A DNA stretch of 5,598 bases from Rhodoferax sp. GTDB lineage: Bacteria > Pseudomonadota > Gammaproteobacteria > Burkholderiales > Burkholderiaceae. The translations under genes were made by a program, and so were the position numbers. The notes below the pieces were generated by a model. It ran no database searches. It saw nothing but the letters and a program-made list of their open reading frames with translations, and had not been told where the DNA came from. This document shows positions 1-5,598 of the stretch, in pieces. How positions within the stretch are numbered: position 1 is the first letter of the stretch; each line of letters begins with the position of its first letter. The stretch lies in contig JAIFMT010000081.1 in the NCBI GenBank assembly GCA_020048295.1, forward strand, positions 1 through 5,598. Direction: 5' to 3'.

Positions 1-1062
1 TACATGCGCGAAGCCGTCAAGGTGTCGCACGATTCGCCCGTGTTGCTGGACCGCTTCTTGAACGATGCCATCGAATGCGATGTGGATTGCGTGCGCGATG
101 CCACCGGCCAGACCAATATCGGCGGCGTGATGGAGCACATCGAGCAAGCCGGCGTGCACAGTGGTGATTCGGCCTGTTCGCTGCCGCCTTATAGCCTGTG
201 CTTTGATACCGTCACTGAGATCAAACGCCAGACCGCCGCCATGGCGCAGGCGCTCAATGTCGTTGGCCTGATGAACGTGCAGTTTGCGATTCAGCACATT
301 GACGGCCAGGACGTGATTTATGTGCTGGAGGTCAACCCGAGAGCCTCGCGCACGGTGCCGTTTGTGTCTAAAGCCACCGGTGTGCAACTGGCCAAGGTGG
401 CGGCGCGCTGCATGGTGGGGCAAACGCTGGCTTCGCAAGGCATCACGCGTGAGGTGACACCGCCGTATTTCAGCGTCAAGGAAGCGGTGTTCCCGTTCGT
501 CAAGTTCCCCGGTGTGGACACCATTCTGGGCCCCGAGATGAAATCGACCGGTGAGGTCATGGGGGTTGGCAAAACCTTTGGCGAGGCGTTTGTGAAGTCG
601 CAAATGGGCGCGCAGTCCAAGCTGCCGCGCGCGCACCTGCCTGATGGCAGCTCGGCTGGCAAGGTGTTTATTTCCGTCAAGGGCAGCGACAAACCGCGCG
701 CGATTGAAATTGCCCGCTCGCTGTGCGACATGGGCTTTGTGGTGGTGGGCACCAAGGGCACGGCAGCAGCCATCAGCGCTGCCGGCGTGCCCTGCACGGC
801 GGTCTATAAAGTGGCCGAAGGCCGCCCGCACATCGTGGACATGATGAAAAACGACGAGATCATTCTGGTCATCAATACCGTCGAAGAACGCCGCAACGCC
901 ATTGCCGACTCGCGCCAGATCCGCACCACTGCACTGCTGTCACGCGTCACCACCTTCACCACCATTGCCGGTGCCGAAGCCGCCGTGCAAGGCATGCGCT
1001 ACATGGATCAGCTCGACGTGATCTCGGTGCAGGAAATGCACGCGCAGTTGCAAGCCCCCTGA
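1..1062 (+). CDS. carB: Carbamoyl-phosphate synthase large subunit, C-terminal third (5' end outside window)
   Basis: CarB makes carbamoyl phosphate from bicarbonate, glutamine-derived ammonia and two ATP, feeding pyrimidine and arginine synthesis in the cytoplasm with the CarA glutaminase subunit. The reading frame is open from base 1, so the gene starts upstream; 353 residues are visible of a family length near 1,070. Residues 1 to about 215 are the end of the second ATP-grasp (carbamoyl-phosphate-forming) half. The metal-binding set Q94, E110 and N112 lies in MNVQFA and LEVNPRAS, with four extra residues between Q94 and E110 compared with E. coli as I recall it. Residues from about 220 form the MGS-like allosteric domain. 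T251, T254, K270 and N292 sit where E. coli CarB binds UMP or ornithine, so allosteric control is probably retained. The conserved ending VISVQEMHAQ is present. The stop codon lies inside an inverted repeat. Identity is very secure. Confidence 0.98.
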   Translation, partial: YMREAVKVSHDSPVLLDRFLNDAIECDVDCVRDATGQTNIGGVMEHIEQAGVHSGDSACSLPPYSLCFDTVTEIKRQTAAMAQALNVVGLMNVQFAIQHIDGQDVIYVLEVNPRASRTVPFVSKATGVQLAKVAARCMVGQTLASQGITREVTPPYFSVKEAVFPFVKFPGVDTILGPEMKSTGEVMGVGKTFGEAFVKSQMGAQSKLPRAHLPDGSSAGKVFISVKGSDKPRAIEIARSLCDMGFVVVGTKGTAAAISAAGVPCTAVYKVAEGRPHIVDMMKNDEIILVINTVEERRNAIADSRQIRTTALLSRVTTFTTIAGAEAAVQGMRYMDQLDVISVQEMHAQLQAP

Positions 1063-1083
1063 AACGGTTGGGCAGACCGTTTC
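1061..1083 (+). repeat. Perfect 8-bp inverted repeat overlapping the carB stop codon
   Basis: GAAACGGT (1061-1068) and ACCGTTTC (1076-1083) are exact reverse complements around a 7-base loop. The left arm includes two bases of the carB TGA. No T-run follows, so it is not a typical intrinsic terminator. It could act as a 3'-end stabilising stem, a pause or factor-dependent termination element, or an operator. The repeat is directly visible; its function is inferred. Confidence 0.5.
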
Positions 1084-1085
1084 GG

Positions 1086-1117
1086 TTGGGTGAGCGCCGC
1101 CGTATTCACGGCATAAT
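1086..1117 (+). promoter_or_regulatory. Candidate greA promoter
   Basis: CATAAT at 1112-1117 is a good -10 hexamer (five of six consensus bases). The best -35 resemblance is TTGGGT at 1086-1091, but the 20-base spacer is long, so the -35 is weak or differently placed. Transcription would begin near 1124, a few bases before the terminator-like hairpin that precedes greA. This is a consensus match only; the promoter could be misplaced by several bases. Confidence 0.35.
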
Positions 1118-1126
1118 TCAACCTCG

Positions 1127-1159
1127 CCGCCGGACGATCACGTTCGGCGGTTTTATTTT
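1127..1159 (+). terminator. Intrinsic terminator between carB and greA (possible greA leader attenuator)
   Basis: The arms CCGCCGGACG (1127-1136) and CGTTCGGCGG (1141-1150) form a 10-bp stem with one G-U pair and the loop ATCA, followed by TTTTATTTT (1151-1159). This is a convincing Rho-independent terminator for the carB transcript. Because the only visible -10 candidate lies upstream of it at 1112-1117, it would also sit in the greA 5' leader and could end some greA transcripts early. Confidence 0.85.
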
Positions 1160-1177
1160 GTGACACCTTTTTTTCCC

Positions 1178-1181
1178 GGAG
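1178..1181 (+). promoter_or_regulatory. greA ribosome binding site
   Basis: GGAG lies six bases before the GTG start and decides that non-ATG start codon. No other in-frame start lies nearby upstream. Confidence 0.7.
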
Positions 1182-1187
1182 CAGTAC

Positions 1188-1664
1188 GTGGCGACCCTTC
1201 CCATTACCAAACGCGGCGCAGACATCCTCAAGGCTGAACTGCACAAGCTCAAGACCGTGGAGCGCCCTGCGGTGATCAACGCCATTGCCGAGGCGCGCGC
1301 GCAAGGCGACCTGAGCGAAAACGCCGAGTACGAATCTGCCAAGGACAAACAGGGTTTTGTCGAAGGCCGCATCCAGGAAATTGAAGGCAAGCTGTCAGCT
1401 GCGCAAATCATCGATCCATCCACGCTCGATGCGGGTGGTCGTGTGGTGTTTGGTACCACCGTGCAGCTGGAAGACGAAGACAGTGGCGACAAGGTCACCT
1501 ACCAGATTGTTGGCGAGGACGAGGCCGACATCAAACTTGGGCTGGTCAACATCAACAGCCCGATTGCCCGCGCGCTGATTGGCAAGGAAGAAGGCGATGT
1601 GGCAGAAGTGCAGGCACCTGGCGGTTTGCGGCGCTATGAAGTGGTGACCGTCAGCTACCTCTGA
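1188..1664 (+). CDS. greA: Transcription elongation factor GreA
   Basis: GreA enters the secondary channel of RNA polymerase and stimulates cleavage of backtracked RNA, rescuing stalled complexes. The 158 residues equal the E. coli length. Residues 1 to about 75 form the antiparallel coiled-coil finger, with the tip motif GDLSENAEY carrying the acidic residues D41 and E44 that coordinate the catalytic metal. Residues from about 80 form the FKBP-like globular domain, including [23 protein letters not shown] and the terminal VSYL, all family hallmarks. The start is GTG at 1188, chosen because GGAG (1178-1181) lies six bases upstream and the N-terminus matches the family (ATLPITKRG). It is separated from carB by a terminator and a candidate promoter, so it probably has its own transcription unit. 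The next gene follows after 15 bases and is likely co-transcribed. No key residue is missing. Confidence 0.98.
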   Translation: MATLPITKRGADILKAELHKLKTVERPAVINAIAEARAQGDLSENAEYESAKDKQGFVEGRIQEIEGKLSAAQIIDPSTLDAGGRVVFGTTVQLEDEDSGDKVTYQIVGEDEADIKLGLVNINSPIARALIGKEEGDVAEVQAPGGLRRYEVVTVSYL

Positions 1665-1679
1665 ACGGATGCCGGTGCG

Positions 1680-2108
1680 ATGAAATCGGCGTTGTCGGGC
1701 GCGGCAGTCTGGATTGCTGCTTTGTGGTGGGGCAGCTTGACCACCGTGGGCTTTTACGTGGTGCCGATGCTGTTTGCCAACCTGCCGACACCGGCGCTGG
1801 CCGGCAATATGGCCGCCAAACTGTTTTCTGCGCAAACCTGGGTCGCTGTGGTGTGTGGCCTGCTGTTGCTGCTGAATTTCAGAGAAAAACAGGCTCCAGC
1901 CCAAGACAGACAAGCGCCACCAGCTATGCTTTATATCGTTGGCGGGATGTTGCTGGCGTTACTGTCCGAGTTTGCTGTGGCACCGCACATCATTGCCCGG
2001 GACAACTTGCGCCTGTGGCACAGCGTGGGCACCGGCCTGTACGCGCTGCAGTGGGTGTGTGCTGGACTGACTTTCAACAAACTGCTGCCTGGCAAGCCAG
2101 CGCAGTGA
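1680..2108 (+). CDS. DUF4149 (TMEM205-like) four-helix membrane protein, function unknown
   Basis: This 142-residue protein is very hydrophobic, with four likely membrane helices at about residues 8-32, 54-67, 84-105 and 113-133. The first helix carries a GFYVVPMLF stretch followed by an AGNMAAKLF segment, and helix 3 ends in EFAVAPHIIARD. This pattern fits the DUF4149/TMEM205-like family, whose biochemical role is not established. A short polar loop (about 68-81) links helices 2 and 3. No catalytic motif is evident and there is no cleavable signal peptide, so it is probably an integral inner-membrane protein. It begins 15 bases after greA with no promoter or clear Shine-Dalgarno sequence between them, so it is probably translated from the greA transcript. 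It converges on yhbY with a 16-base gap. Family assignment is from sequence pattern only; the gene itself is well supported by its position and by homology-like features. Confidence 0.85.
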   Translation: MKSALSGAAVWIAALWWGSLTTVGFYVVPMLFANLPTPALAGNMAAKLFSAQTWVAVVCGLLLLLNFREKQAPAQDRQAPPAMLYIVGGMLLALLSEFAVAPHIIARDNLRLWHSVGTGLYALQWVCAGLTFNKLLPGKPAQ

Positions 2109-2116
2109 CGGCCGGC

Positions 2117-2145
2117 AAAGCGGGTCAATCCTGATTGCGCTTTTT
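2117..2145 (+). terminator. Possible intrinsic terminator for greA-DUF4149, overlapping the yhbY 3' end
   Basis: AAAGCG (2117-2122) pairs with CGCTTT (2138-2143). Inside it CAATC (2126-2130) matches GATTG (2133-2137), with a three-base bulge GGT. A T-run (2141-2145) overlaps the 3' arm. On the + strand this looks like an imperfect terminator for the greA-DUF4149 transcript. It covers the yhbY stop codon, so the sequence serves both genes. The bulge and the AT-rich inner stem lower confidence. Confidence 0.45.
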
Positions 2146-2598
2146 GATGCTCACCGGTTTCTTTTTGGCGCGCTTGATCTGACCGCCGGTGGTCAGGCGC
2201 TGGTTGCCCAGCACGCGCAGGGTTTTGACTTCGGGGCGCTGGCCGCCACGTTTGCTGAATTTCAGCACTTTCACATCCTTGGGGCCAGGCATGCGGTCTT
2301 CATCGACGGTCTTTTCGCGCTCTGGCAGCGGACGCCACAGCACCAGCAGCTTGCCAATGTGCTGAATCGGCGCAGCATGCAGCTCGTTGGCCAGGGTGGC
2401 AAACATGGTTTCGCGGGCGGCGCGGTCGTCTGAGAAAACGCGCACCTTGATCAGTCCGTGGGCGTTCAGGGCGGCATCGGCTTCTTTTTTGACGGCATCG
2501 GTGAGACCGTCGCCACCGATCATGACCACCGGGTCAAGATGATGGGCGTCAGCACGGTGCACTTTGCGTTGGGCGGGGGTAAGTTGGATGTGAGGCAT
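2125..2598 (-). CDS. yhbY: YhbY-type CRM-domain RNA-binding protein with long basic C-terminal tail
   Basis: YhbY proteins associate with pre-50S ribosomal particles and are thought to aid large-subunit assembly through their CRM RNA-binding domain. Residues 1 to about 92 align in pattern with E. coli YhbY: an N-terminal LTPAQRKVHRADAHHLDPVV helix region, the conserved loop GGDGLTD (GxxG at 28-31), the LIKVRV strand (49-54), and IGKLLVLWRP (81-90). E. coli YhbY is about 97 residues long. This protein has 157, with a further segment of about 60 residues rich in Lys and Arg (KRAKKKPVSIKKR near the end) that probably adds rRNA contacts. The start ATG is the only reasonable one and lacks a Shine-Dalgarno sequence. 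A -10-like GATAAT lies so close that the mRNA may be leaderless. It diverges from rlmE, another 50S maturation gene, across 20 bases, and its 3' end overlaps a possible terminator of the opposing genes. Confidence 0.95.
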   Translation of the reverse strand: MPHIQLTPAQRKVHRADAHHLDPVVMIGGDGLTDAVKKEADAALNAHGLIKVRVFSDDRAARETMFATLANELHAAPIQHIGKLLVLWRPLPEREKTVDEDRMPGPKDVKVLKFSKRGGQRPEVKTLRVLGNQRLTTGGQIKRAKKKPVSIKKRNQD

Positions 2599-2603
2599 GG
2601 CGG

Positions 2604-2609
2604 TATTAT
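2604..2609 (+). promoter_or_regulatory. Candidate rlmE -10 element
   Basis: TATTAT matches five of six -10 consensus bases and overlaps the minus-strand GATAAT at 2605-2610. Transcription would begin near 2616, leaving two or three bases before the rlmE ATG. No convincing -35 is seen about 17 bases upstream, so strength is uncertain. Confidence 0.35.
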
Positions 2610-2635
2610 CGGCGACACATGAAATCAGCAGTCAA
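2605..2635 (-). promoter_or_regulatory. Candidate yhbY promoter (possibly leaderless)
   Basis: Read on the minus strand, TTGACT (2630-2635, five of six -35 bases) and GATAAT (2605-2610, five of six -10 bases) are separated by 19 bases. Transcription would start at about 2597-2599, on or next to the A of the yhbY ATG. The -35 lies within the first codons of rlmE. The spacer is slightly long, so this remains a consensus-based prediction. Confidence 0.45.
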
Positions 2636-3287
2636 AAGCAGCAAAGTCAACCGCGCGTGGCTTAACGACCACGTCAACGACACTTACGTCAAACTGGCGC
2701 AAAAAGACGGCTACCGGGCCCGCGCCGCCTACAAGCTCCTGGAAATTGATGAAACCCTGCACCTGATCAAGCCTGGCCAGCTGGTGGTCGATCTGGGTTC
2801 CACACCGGGTGCCTGGAGCCAATACGCAAGGCGCAAGCTGTCGCCCAAAACCGCCACCGGTGGCGGTGCCGCAGCCGGTGAGCTCAATGGCCGGATCATT
2901 GCGCTGGACATGCTGCCGATGGAGCCGATCGAGGGCGTGGTGTTCATTCAGGGTGACATCCGCGAGGACGCGGTGTTGGCGCAGCTGGCGCAGCAGATGC
3001 AGGGCCAGTTGGCCGATGTCGTGCTGTCCGACATGGCCCCCAATCTGTCGGGCATTCACTCGGCCGATGCCGCCCGGGTCGAGCATCTGGTGGAGTTGGC
3101 GATCGAATTTGCCCAGGCTCACCTCAAGCCGCAGGGGGCGCTGGTGGCCAAGGTGTTTCACGGCGGCACTTATGAGGCGATGTTCAAACGCTTCAAAGAG
3201 GCTTTTGTGACGGTCAAGCGCATCAAGCCCAAGGCATCACGCGACAAGTCGTCCGAGACCTTTTTAGTTGGTATGGGCCTCAAATAG
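2619..3287 (+). CDS. rlmE: 23S rRNA 2'-O-methyltransferase (U2552), RlmE/FtsJ
   Basis: RlmE uses S-adenosylmethionine to methylate the 2'-OH of U2552 (E. coli numbering) in the 23S rRNA A-loop, a late step in 50S maturation. The protein has 222 residues against 209 in E. coli. The Rossmann SAM-binding motif is DLGSTPGAWSQ (58-68), and LDMLPMEPIEGV (96-107) and SDMAPNLSG (137-145) follow as in the family. The catalytic tetrad is intact: K39, D138, K178 and E213. About 13 extra residues (roughly 76-88, PKTATGGGAAAGE) lie between SAM motif I and the next strand, in what is probably a surface loop, and their DNA holds a perfect 16-bp palindrome. ATG 2619 is the only possible start, because an in-frame stop lies at 2580 with no start between. 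There is no Shine-Dalgarno sequence. ftsH follows after 124 bases, as in E. coli, with no strong terminator between them. Confidence 0.97.
   Translation: MKSAVKSSKVNRAWLNDHVNDTYVKLAQKDGYRARAAYKLLEIDETLHLIKPGQLVVDLGSTPGAWSQYARRKLSPKTATGGGAAAGELNGRIIALDMLPMEPIEGVVFIQGDIREDAVLAQLAQQMQGQLADVVLSDMAPNLSGIHSADAARVEHLVELAIEFAQAHLKPQGALVAKVFHGGTYEAMFKRFKEAFVTVKRIKPKASRDKSSETFLVGMGLK
2851..2866. repeat. Perfect 16-bp palindrome inside rlmE
   Basis: CCGCCACCGGTGGCGG equals its own reverse complement. It lies in the codons of the extra loop of RlmE (about residues 78-83). It may be a chance product of Gly/Ala-rich GC-rich coding, a small cruciform or mRNA hairpin, or a remnant of an insertion. Confidence 0.55.
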
Positions 3288-3290
3288 CCT

Positions 3291-3308
3291 GCATTTCCGT
3301 GCAAATGC
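3291..3308 (+). repeat. Short inverted repeat just after rlmE
   Basis: GCATTT (3291-3296) and AAATGC (3303-3308) are exact complements around a 6-base loop, starting three bases after the rlmE stop. The stem is short and AT-rich with no T-run after it, so it probably does not terminate. Readthrough from rlmE into ftsH stays plausible. Confidence 0.3.
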
Positions 3309-3354
3309 TGTGGCTGATTCGCCATCCGGGCTCCGCGCGGTTGAGGGAGAAGTC

Positions 3355-3360
3355 TAAAAT
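3355..3360 (+). promoter_or_regulatory. Candidate ftsH -10 element
   Basis: TAAAAT matches five of six -10 bases and lies 51 bases before the ftsH start, in the 124-base gap after rlmE. No -35 hexamer sits at the right distance; TTGAGG at 3341-3346 is only eight bases away. I looked for a heat-shock (sigma-32) promoter and could not support one. The rest of this gap holds only the inverted repeat at 3291-3308 and the ftsH ribosome binding site. Confidence 0.3.
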
Positions 3361-3401
3361 CCGTGCCCTGTGACTGTATGAACGTTTCCTGAGCCCTTAC
3401 T

Positions 3402-3405
3402 GGAG
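3402..3405 (+). promoter_or_regulatory. ftsH ribosome binding site
   Basis: GGAG lies six bases before TTG 3412. It fixes the rare start codon, since an in-frame stop (3379-3381) excludes anything further upstream and a later ATG would cut into the first membrane helix. Confidence 0.75.
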
Positions 3406-3411
3406 TTTCGC

Positions 3412-5334
3412 TTGAACAATCCGTGGTTTTCAAAAATTGCCGTCTGGTTGGTGATTGCAATGGTGCTGTTTACTGTTTTCAAGCAGTTTGACGCGCGCCC
3501 CAGTGCCAGCGCCGGTTATGTCGGTTATTCCGACTTTCTGGACGAGGTGCGCAATAACCGCATCAAAAGCGCCGTCATCCAGGAAGGCCAAAGTGGCACT
3601 GAAATTGTGGCCATTACCACCGATGACCGCCGGGTGCGCACGACTGCCACTTACCTTGACCGCGGTCTGGTGGGTGATTTGATTGCCAACGATGTCAAGT
3701 TTGACGTGCGTCCGCGTGAAGAAGGCTCGCTGTTGATGACGCTGCTGGTCAGCTGGGGTCCGATGCTGCTGCTGATTGGTGTGTGGATTTATTTCATGCG
3801 GCAGATGCAGGGTGGCGGCAAGGGCGGGGCCTTCAGCTTTGGCAAGAGCAAGGCGCGCCTGCTCGACGAAAACACCAATACTGTCACCTTTGCCGACGTG
3901 GCTGGCTGCGATGAGGCCAAGGAGGAAGTCAAGGAAGTGGTGGACTTCCTGAAGGATCCGGCCAAGTTCCAGAAGCTCGGTGGCCGCATTCCGCGCGGTC
4001 TTCTGCTGGTGGGGCCCCCCGGCACCGGTAAAACTTTGCTGGCCAAGAGCATTGCGGGCGAAGCCAAAGTGCCGTTTTTCTCGATCTCGGGTTCTGATTT
4101 TGTGGAAATGTTTGTCGGTGTCGGTGCCTCGCGGGTGCGCGACATGTTTGAGAACGCCAAGAAAAACGCCCCGTGCATCATCTTTATCGACGAAATTGAC
4201 GCAGTCGGCCGTCAGCGCGGTGCTGGCCTGGGTGGTGGCAATGACGAACGCGAGCAAACGCTCAACCAGATGCTGGTCGAGATGGACGGTTTTGAGACCA
4301 ACCTGGGCGTGATCGTGGTGGCTGCCACCAACCGCCCTGATATTCTGGATGCCGCGCTGCTGCGCCCGGGCCGCTTTGACCGCCAGGTGTATGTGACGCT
4401 GCCCGACATTCGTGGCCGCGAACAAATCTTGAACGTCCACATGCGCAAGGTACCGTTAAGTCAGGACGTCAACCCGGCCGTGATTGCCCGGGGCACGCCC
4501 GGCATGAGCGGTGCCGATCTGGCCAACCTGTGCAACGAAGCTGCGCTGATGGCGGCGCGGCGTAACGCCCGCACGGTGGAAATGCAGGATTTCGAGAAAG
4601 CCAAGGACAAAATCCTGATGGGCCCGGAGCGCAAGAGCATGGTGATGCCAGAGGAAGAGCGCCGCAACACCGCTTACCACGAGTCGGGCCACGCGCTGAT
4701 TGGCAAGCTACTGCCCAAGTGCGACCCGGTGCACAAGGTCACCATCATTCCGCGTGGCCGCGCTTTGGGCGTGACCATGAGCCTGCCGGCGCAAGACCGC
4801 TACAGCTACGACAAGGACTACATGCTCAACCAGATCAGCATGCTGTTTGGTGGCCGCATTGCCGAAGAAGTGTTCATGCACCAGATGACCACTGGTGCCA
4901 GCAACGACTTTGAGCGCGCCACCCACATTGCCCGCGACATGGTGATGCGCTACGGCATGACGCAGGCACTGGGCCCGATGGTCTATGCCGACAACGAAGG
5001 CGAAGTGTTTTTGGGCCGCTCGGTGACCAAAACCACCAACATGAGCGAGGAAACCATGCAAAAGGTCGATGCTGAGGTGCGCCGCATCATCGACGAGCAG
5101 TATGCACTGGCACGCCGTCTGATCGAAGAACACAGCAGCAACATGCACGCCATGGCCAAGGCCCTGCTGGAGTGGGAAACCATTGACAGCGACCAGCTCG
5201 ACGACATCATGGCCGGCAAGGAGCCGCGTCCACCCAAAGACTGGTCACCGCGCATTCCGCCTGCTAGCAGCACGGATGGCGGCACGGGTGGCCCGCCAGT
5301 GGTCAAGACCGATACCGCACCACACGCGGCCTGA
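3412..5334 (+). CDS. ftsH: ATP-dependent zinc metalloprotease FtsH
   Basis: FtsH is a hexameric inner-membrane AAA+ protease that extracts and degrades misassembled membrane proteins and regulatory cytoplasmic proteins. All parts are visible in its 640 residues (E. coli about 644). Membrane helix 1 is at about 8-24, followed by a periplasmic domain (about 25-106) and membrane helix 2 at 107-128. The AAA+ domain has Walker A GPPGTGKT (201-208, K207), pore-loop F234 in MFVGVG, Walker B IIFIDE (256-261, D260 and E261), and the second region of homology with arginine fingers R318 and R321. The peptidase domain has HESGH (423-427, zinc ligands H423 and H427) and the probable third ligand D499 in SNDFE. 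The last 35 or so residues are a Pro/Gly-rich tail, probably disordered. The start is TTG with a good ribosome binding site. A strong terminator follows. Nothing essential is missing, so it should be active. Confidence 0.99.
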   Translation: MNNPWFSKIAVWLVIAMVLFTVFKQFDARPSASAGYVGYSDFLDEVRNNRIKSAVIQEGQSGTEIVAITTDDRRVRTTATYLDRGLVGDLIANDVKFDVRPREEGSLLMTLLVSWGPMLLLIGVWIYFMRQMQGGGKGGAFSFGKSKARLLDENTNTVTFADVAGCDEAKEEVKEVVDFLKDPAKFQKLGGRIPRGLLLVGPPGTGKTLLAKSIAGEAKVPFFSISGSDFVEMFVGVGASRVRDMFENAKKNAPCIIFIDEIDAVGRQRGAGLGGGNDEREQTLNQMLVEMDGFETNLGVIVVAATNRPDILDAALLRPGRFDRQVYVTLPDIRGREQILNVHMRKVPLSQDVNPAVIARGTPGMSGADLANLCNEAALMAARRNARTVEMQDFEKAKDKILMGPERKSMVMPEEERRNTAYHESGHALIGKLLPKCDPVHKVTIIPRGRALGVTMSLPAQDRYSYDKDYMLNQISMLFGGRIAEEVFMHQMTTGASNDFERATHIARDMVMRYGMTQALGPMVYADNEGEVFLGRSVTKTTNMSEETMQKVDAEVRRIIDEQYALARRLIEEHSSNMHAMAKALLEWETIDSDQLDDIMAGKEPRPPKDWSPRIPPASSTDGGTGGPPVVKTDTAPHAA

Positions 5335-5598
<264 letters not shown>

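Noticed and set aside
1669..1683. Four-codon frame (ATG CCG GTG CGA TGA) overlapping the start of the DUF4149 gene
   Set aside because: It lacks a clear ribosome binding site and is short enough to arise by chance; translational coupling through it cannot be supported.
1724..2134. Open frame of 136 codons on the + strand overlapping the DUF4149 gene
   Set aside because: The DUF4149 frame gives a coherent four-helix membrane protein. This frame has no family pattern or start signals and is a shadow.
3378..3392. Four-codon frame upstream of ftsH (ATG AAC GTT TCC TGA)
   Set aside because: No Shine-Dalgarno sequence precedes it, and short frames like this are expected by chance.
3288..3411. Possible heat-shock (sigma-32) promoter for ftsH
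   Set aside because: ftsH is heat-shock regulated in E. coli, so I looked for a CTTGAA-like -35 with a CCCCAT-like -10. No such pair occurs in the gap; the CTTGAA at 3411 is at the start codon itself.
3430..4440. Long open frame of 336 codons on the minus strand, antisense to ftsH
   Set aside because: It lies opposite strongly conserved FtsH codons, its translation is His/Gln-rich and matches no family I recognise, and such antisense frames are common in GC-rich genes.
4708..5148. Minus-strand frame of 146 codons antisense to the FtsH peptidase domain
   Set aside because: Composition (His/Val-rich) reflects the complement of conserved FtsH codons; there is no promoter or ribosome binding site.

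Overview
This window is a conserved housekeeping segment from a GC-rich proteobacterium. It is most likely a betaproteobacterium of the order Burkholderiales, with a Comamonadaceae-like flavour. That placement is inferred from the protein sequences, the gene order and the long basic tail on YhbY; no 16S gene or database search supports it. The order is carB (3' part) > greA > a DUF4149 membrane protein, then yhbY on the opposite strand, then rlmE > ftsH > folP (5' part). It resembles the greA/yhbY/rlmE/ftsH/folP neighbourhood known from E. coli and other proteobacteria. I see no mobile element, CRISPR array, tRNA, rRNA or sign of horizontal transfer, and no gene-free stretch over 300 bases.

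Left block (1-2108, + strand): the last third of the large subunit of carbamoyl-phosphate synthetase ends at 1062. A compact 125-base gap follows. It holds an inverted repeat over the carB stop codon, a candidate promoter and a strong intrinsic terminator hairpin just ahead of greA. greA (GTG start) is followed after 15 bases by a four-helix membrane protein of unknown function, probably in the same transcript.

Middle block (2117-3287): yhbY converges on the DUF4149 gene and diverges from rlmE. The convergent gap is 16 bases and a possible terminator overlaps the yhbY 3' end. The divergent gap is only 20 bases. It contains overlapping back-to-back -10-like hexamers and no Shine-Dalgarno sequence on either side, so both mRNAs may be leaderless. 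This is the most interesting regulatory detail in the window. yhbY and rlmE both serve the large ribosomal subunit, so a shared divergent promoter makes biological sense.

Right block (3288-5598, + strand): ftsH encodes a complete membrane AAA+ zinc protease with a TTG start and a clear ribosome binding site. A textbook intrinsic terminator follows it. folP (dihydropteroate synthase) then begins and runs off the window; its start codon is not certain.

Together the genes cover pyrimidine/arginine precursor supply (carB), transcript elongation rescue (greA), 50S assembly and 23S rRNA methylation (yhbY, rlmE), membrane protein quality control (ftsH) and folate synthesis (folP). I did not find an undescribed biological system here. 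The findings below are mostly fine-scale regulatory structures.
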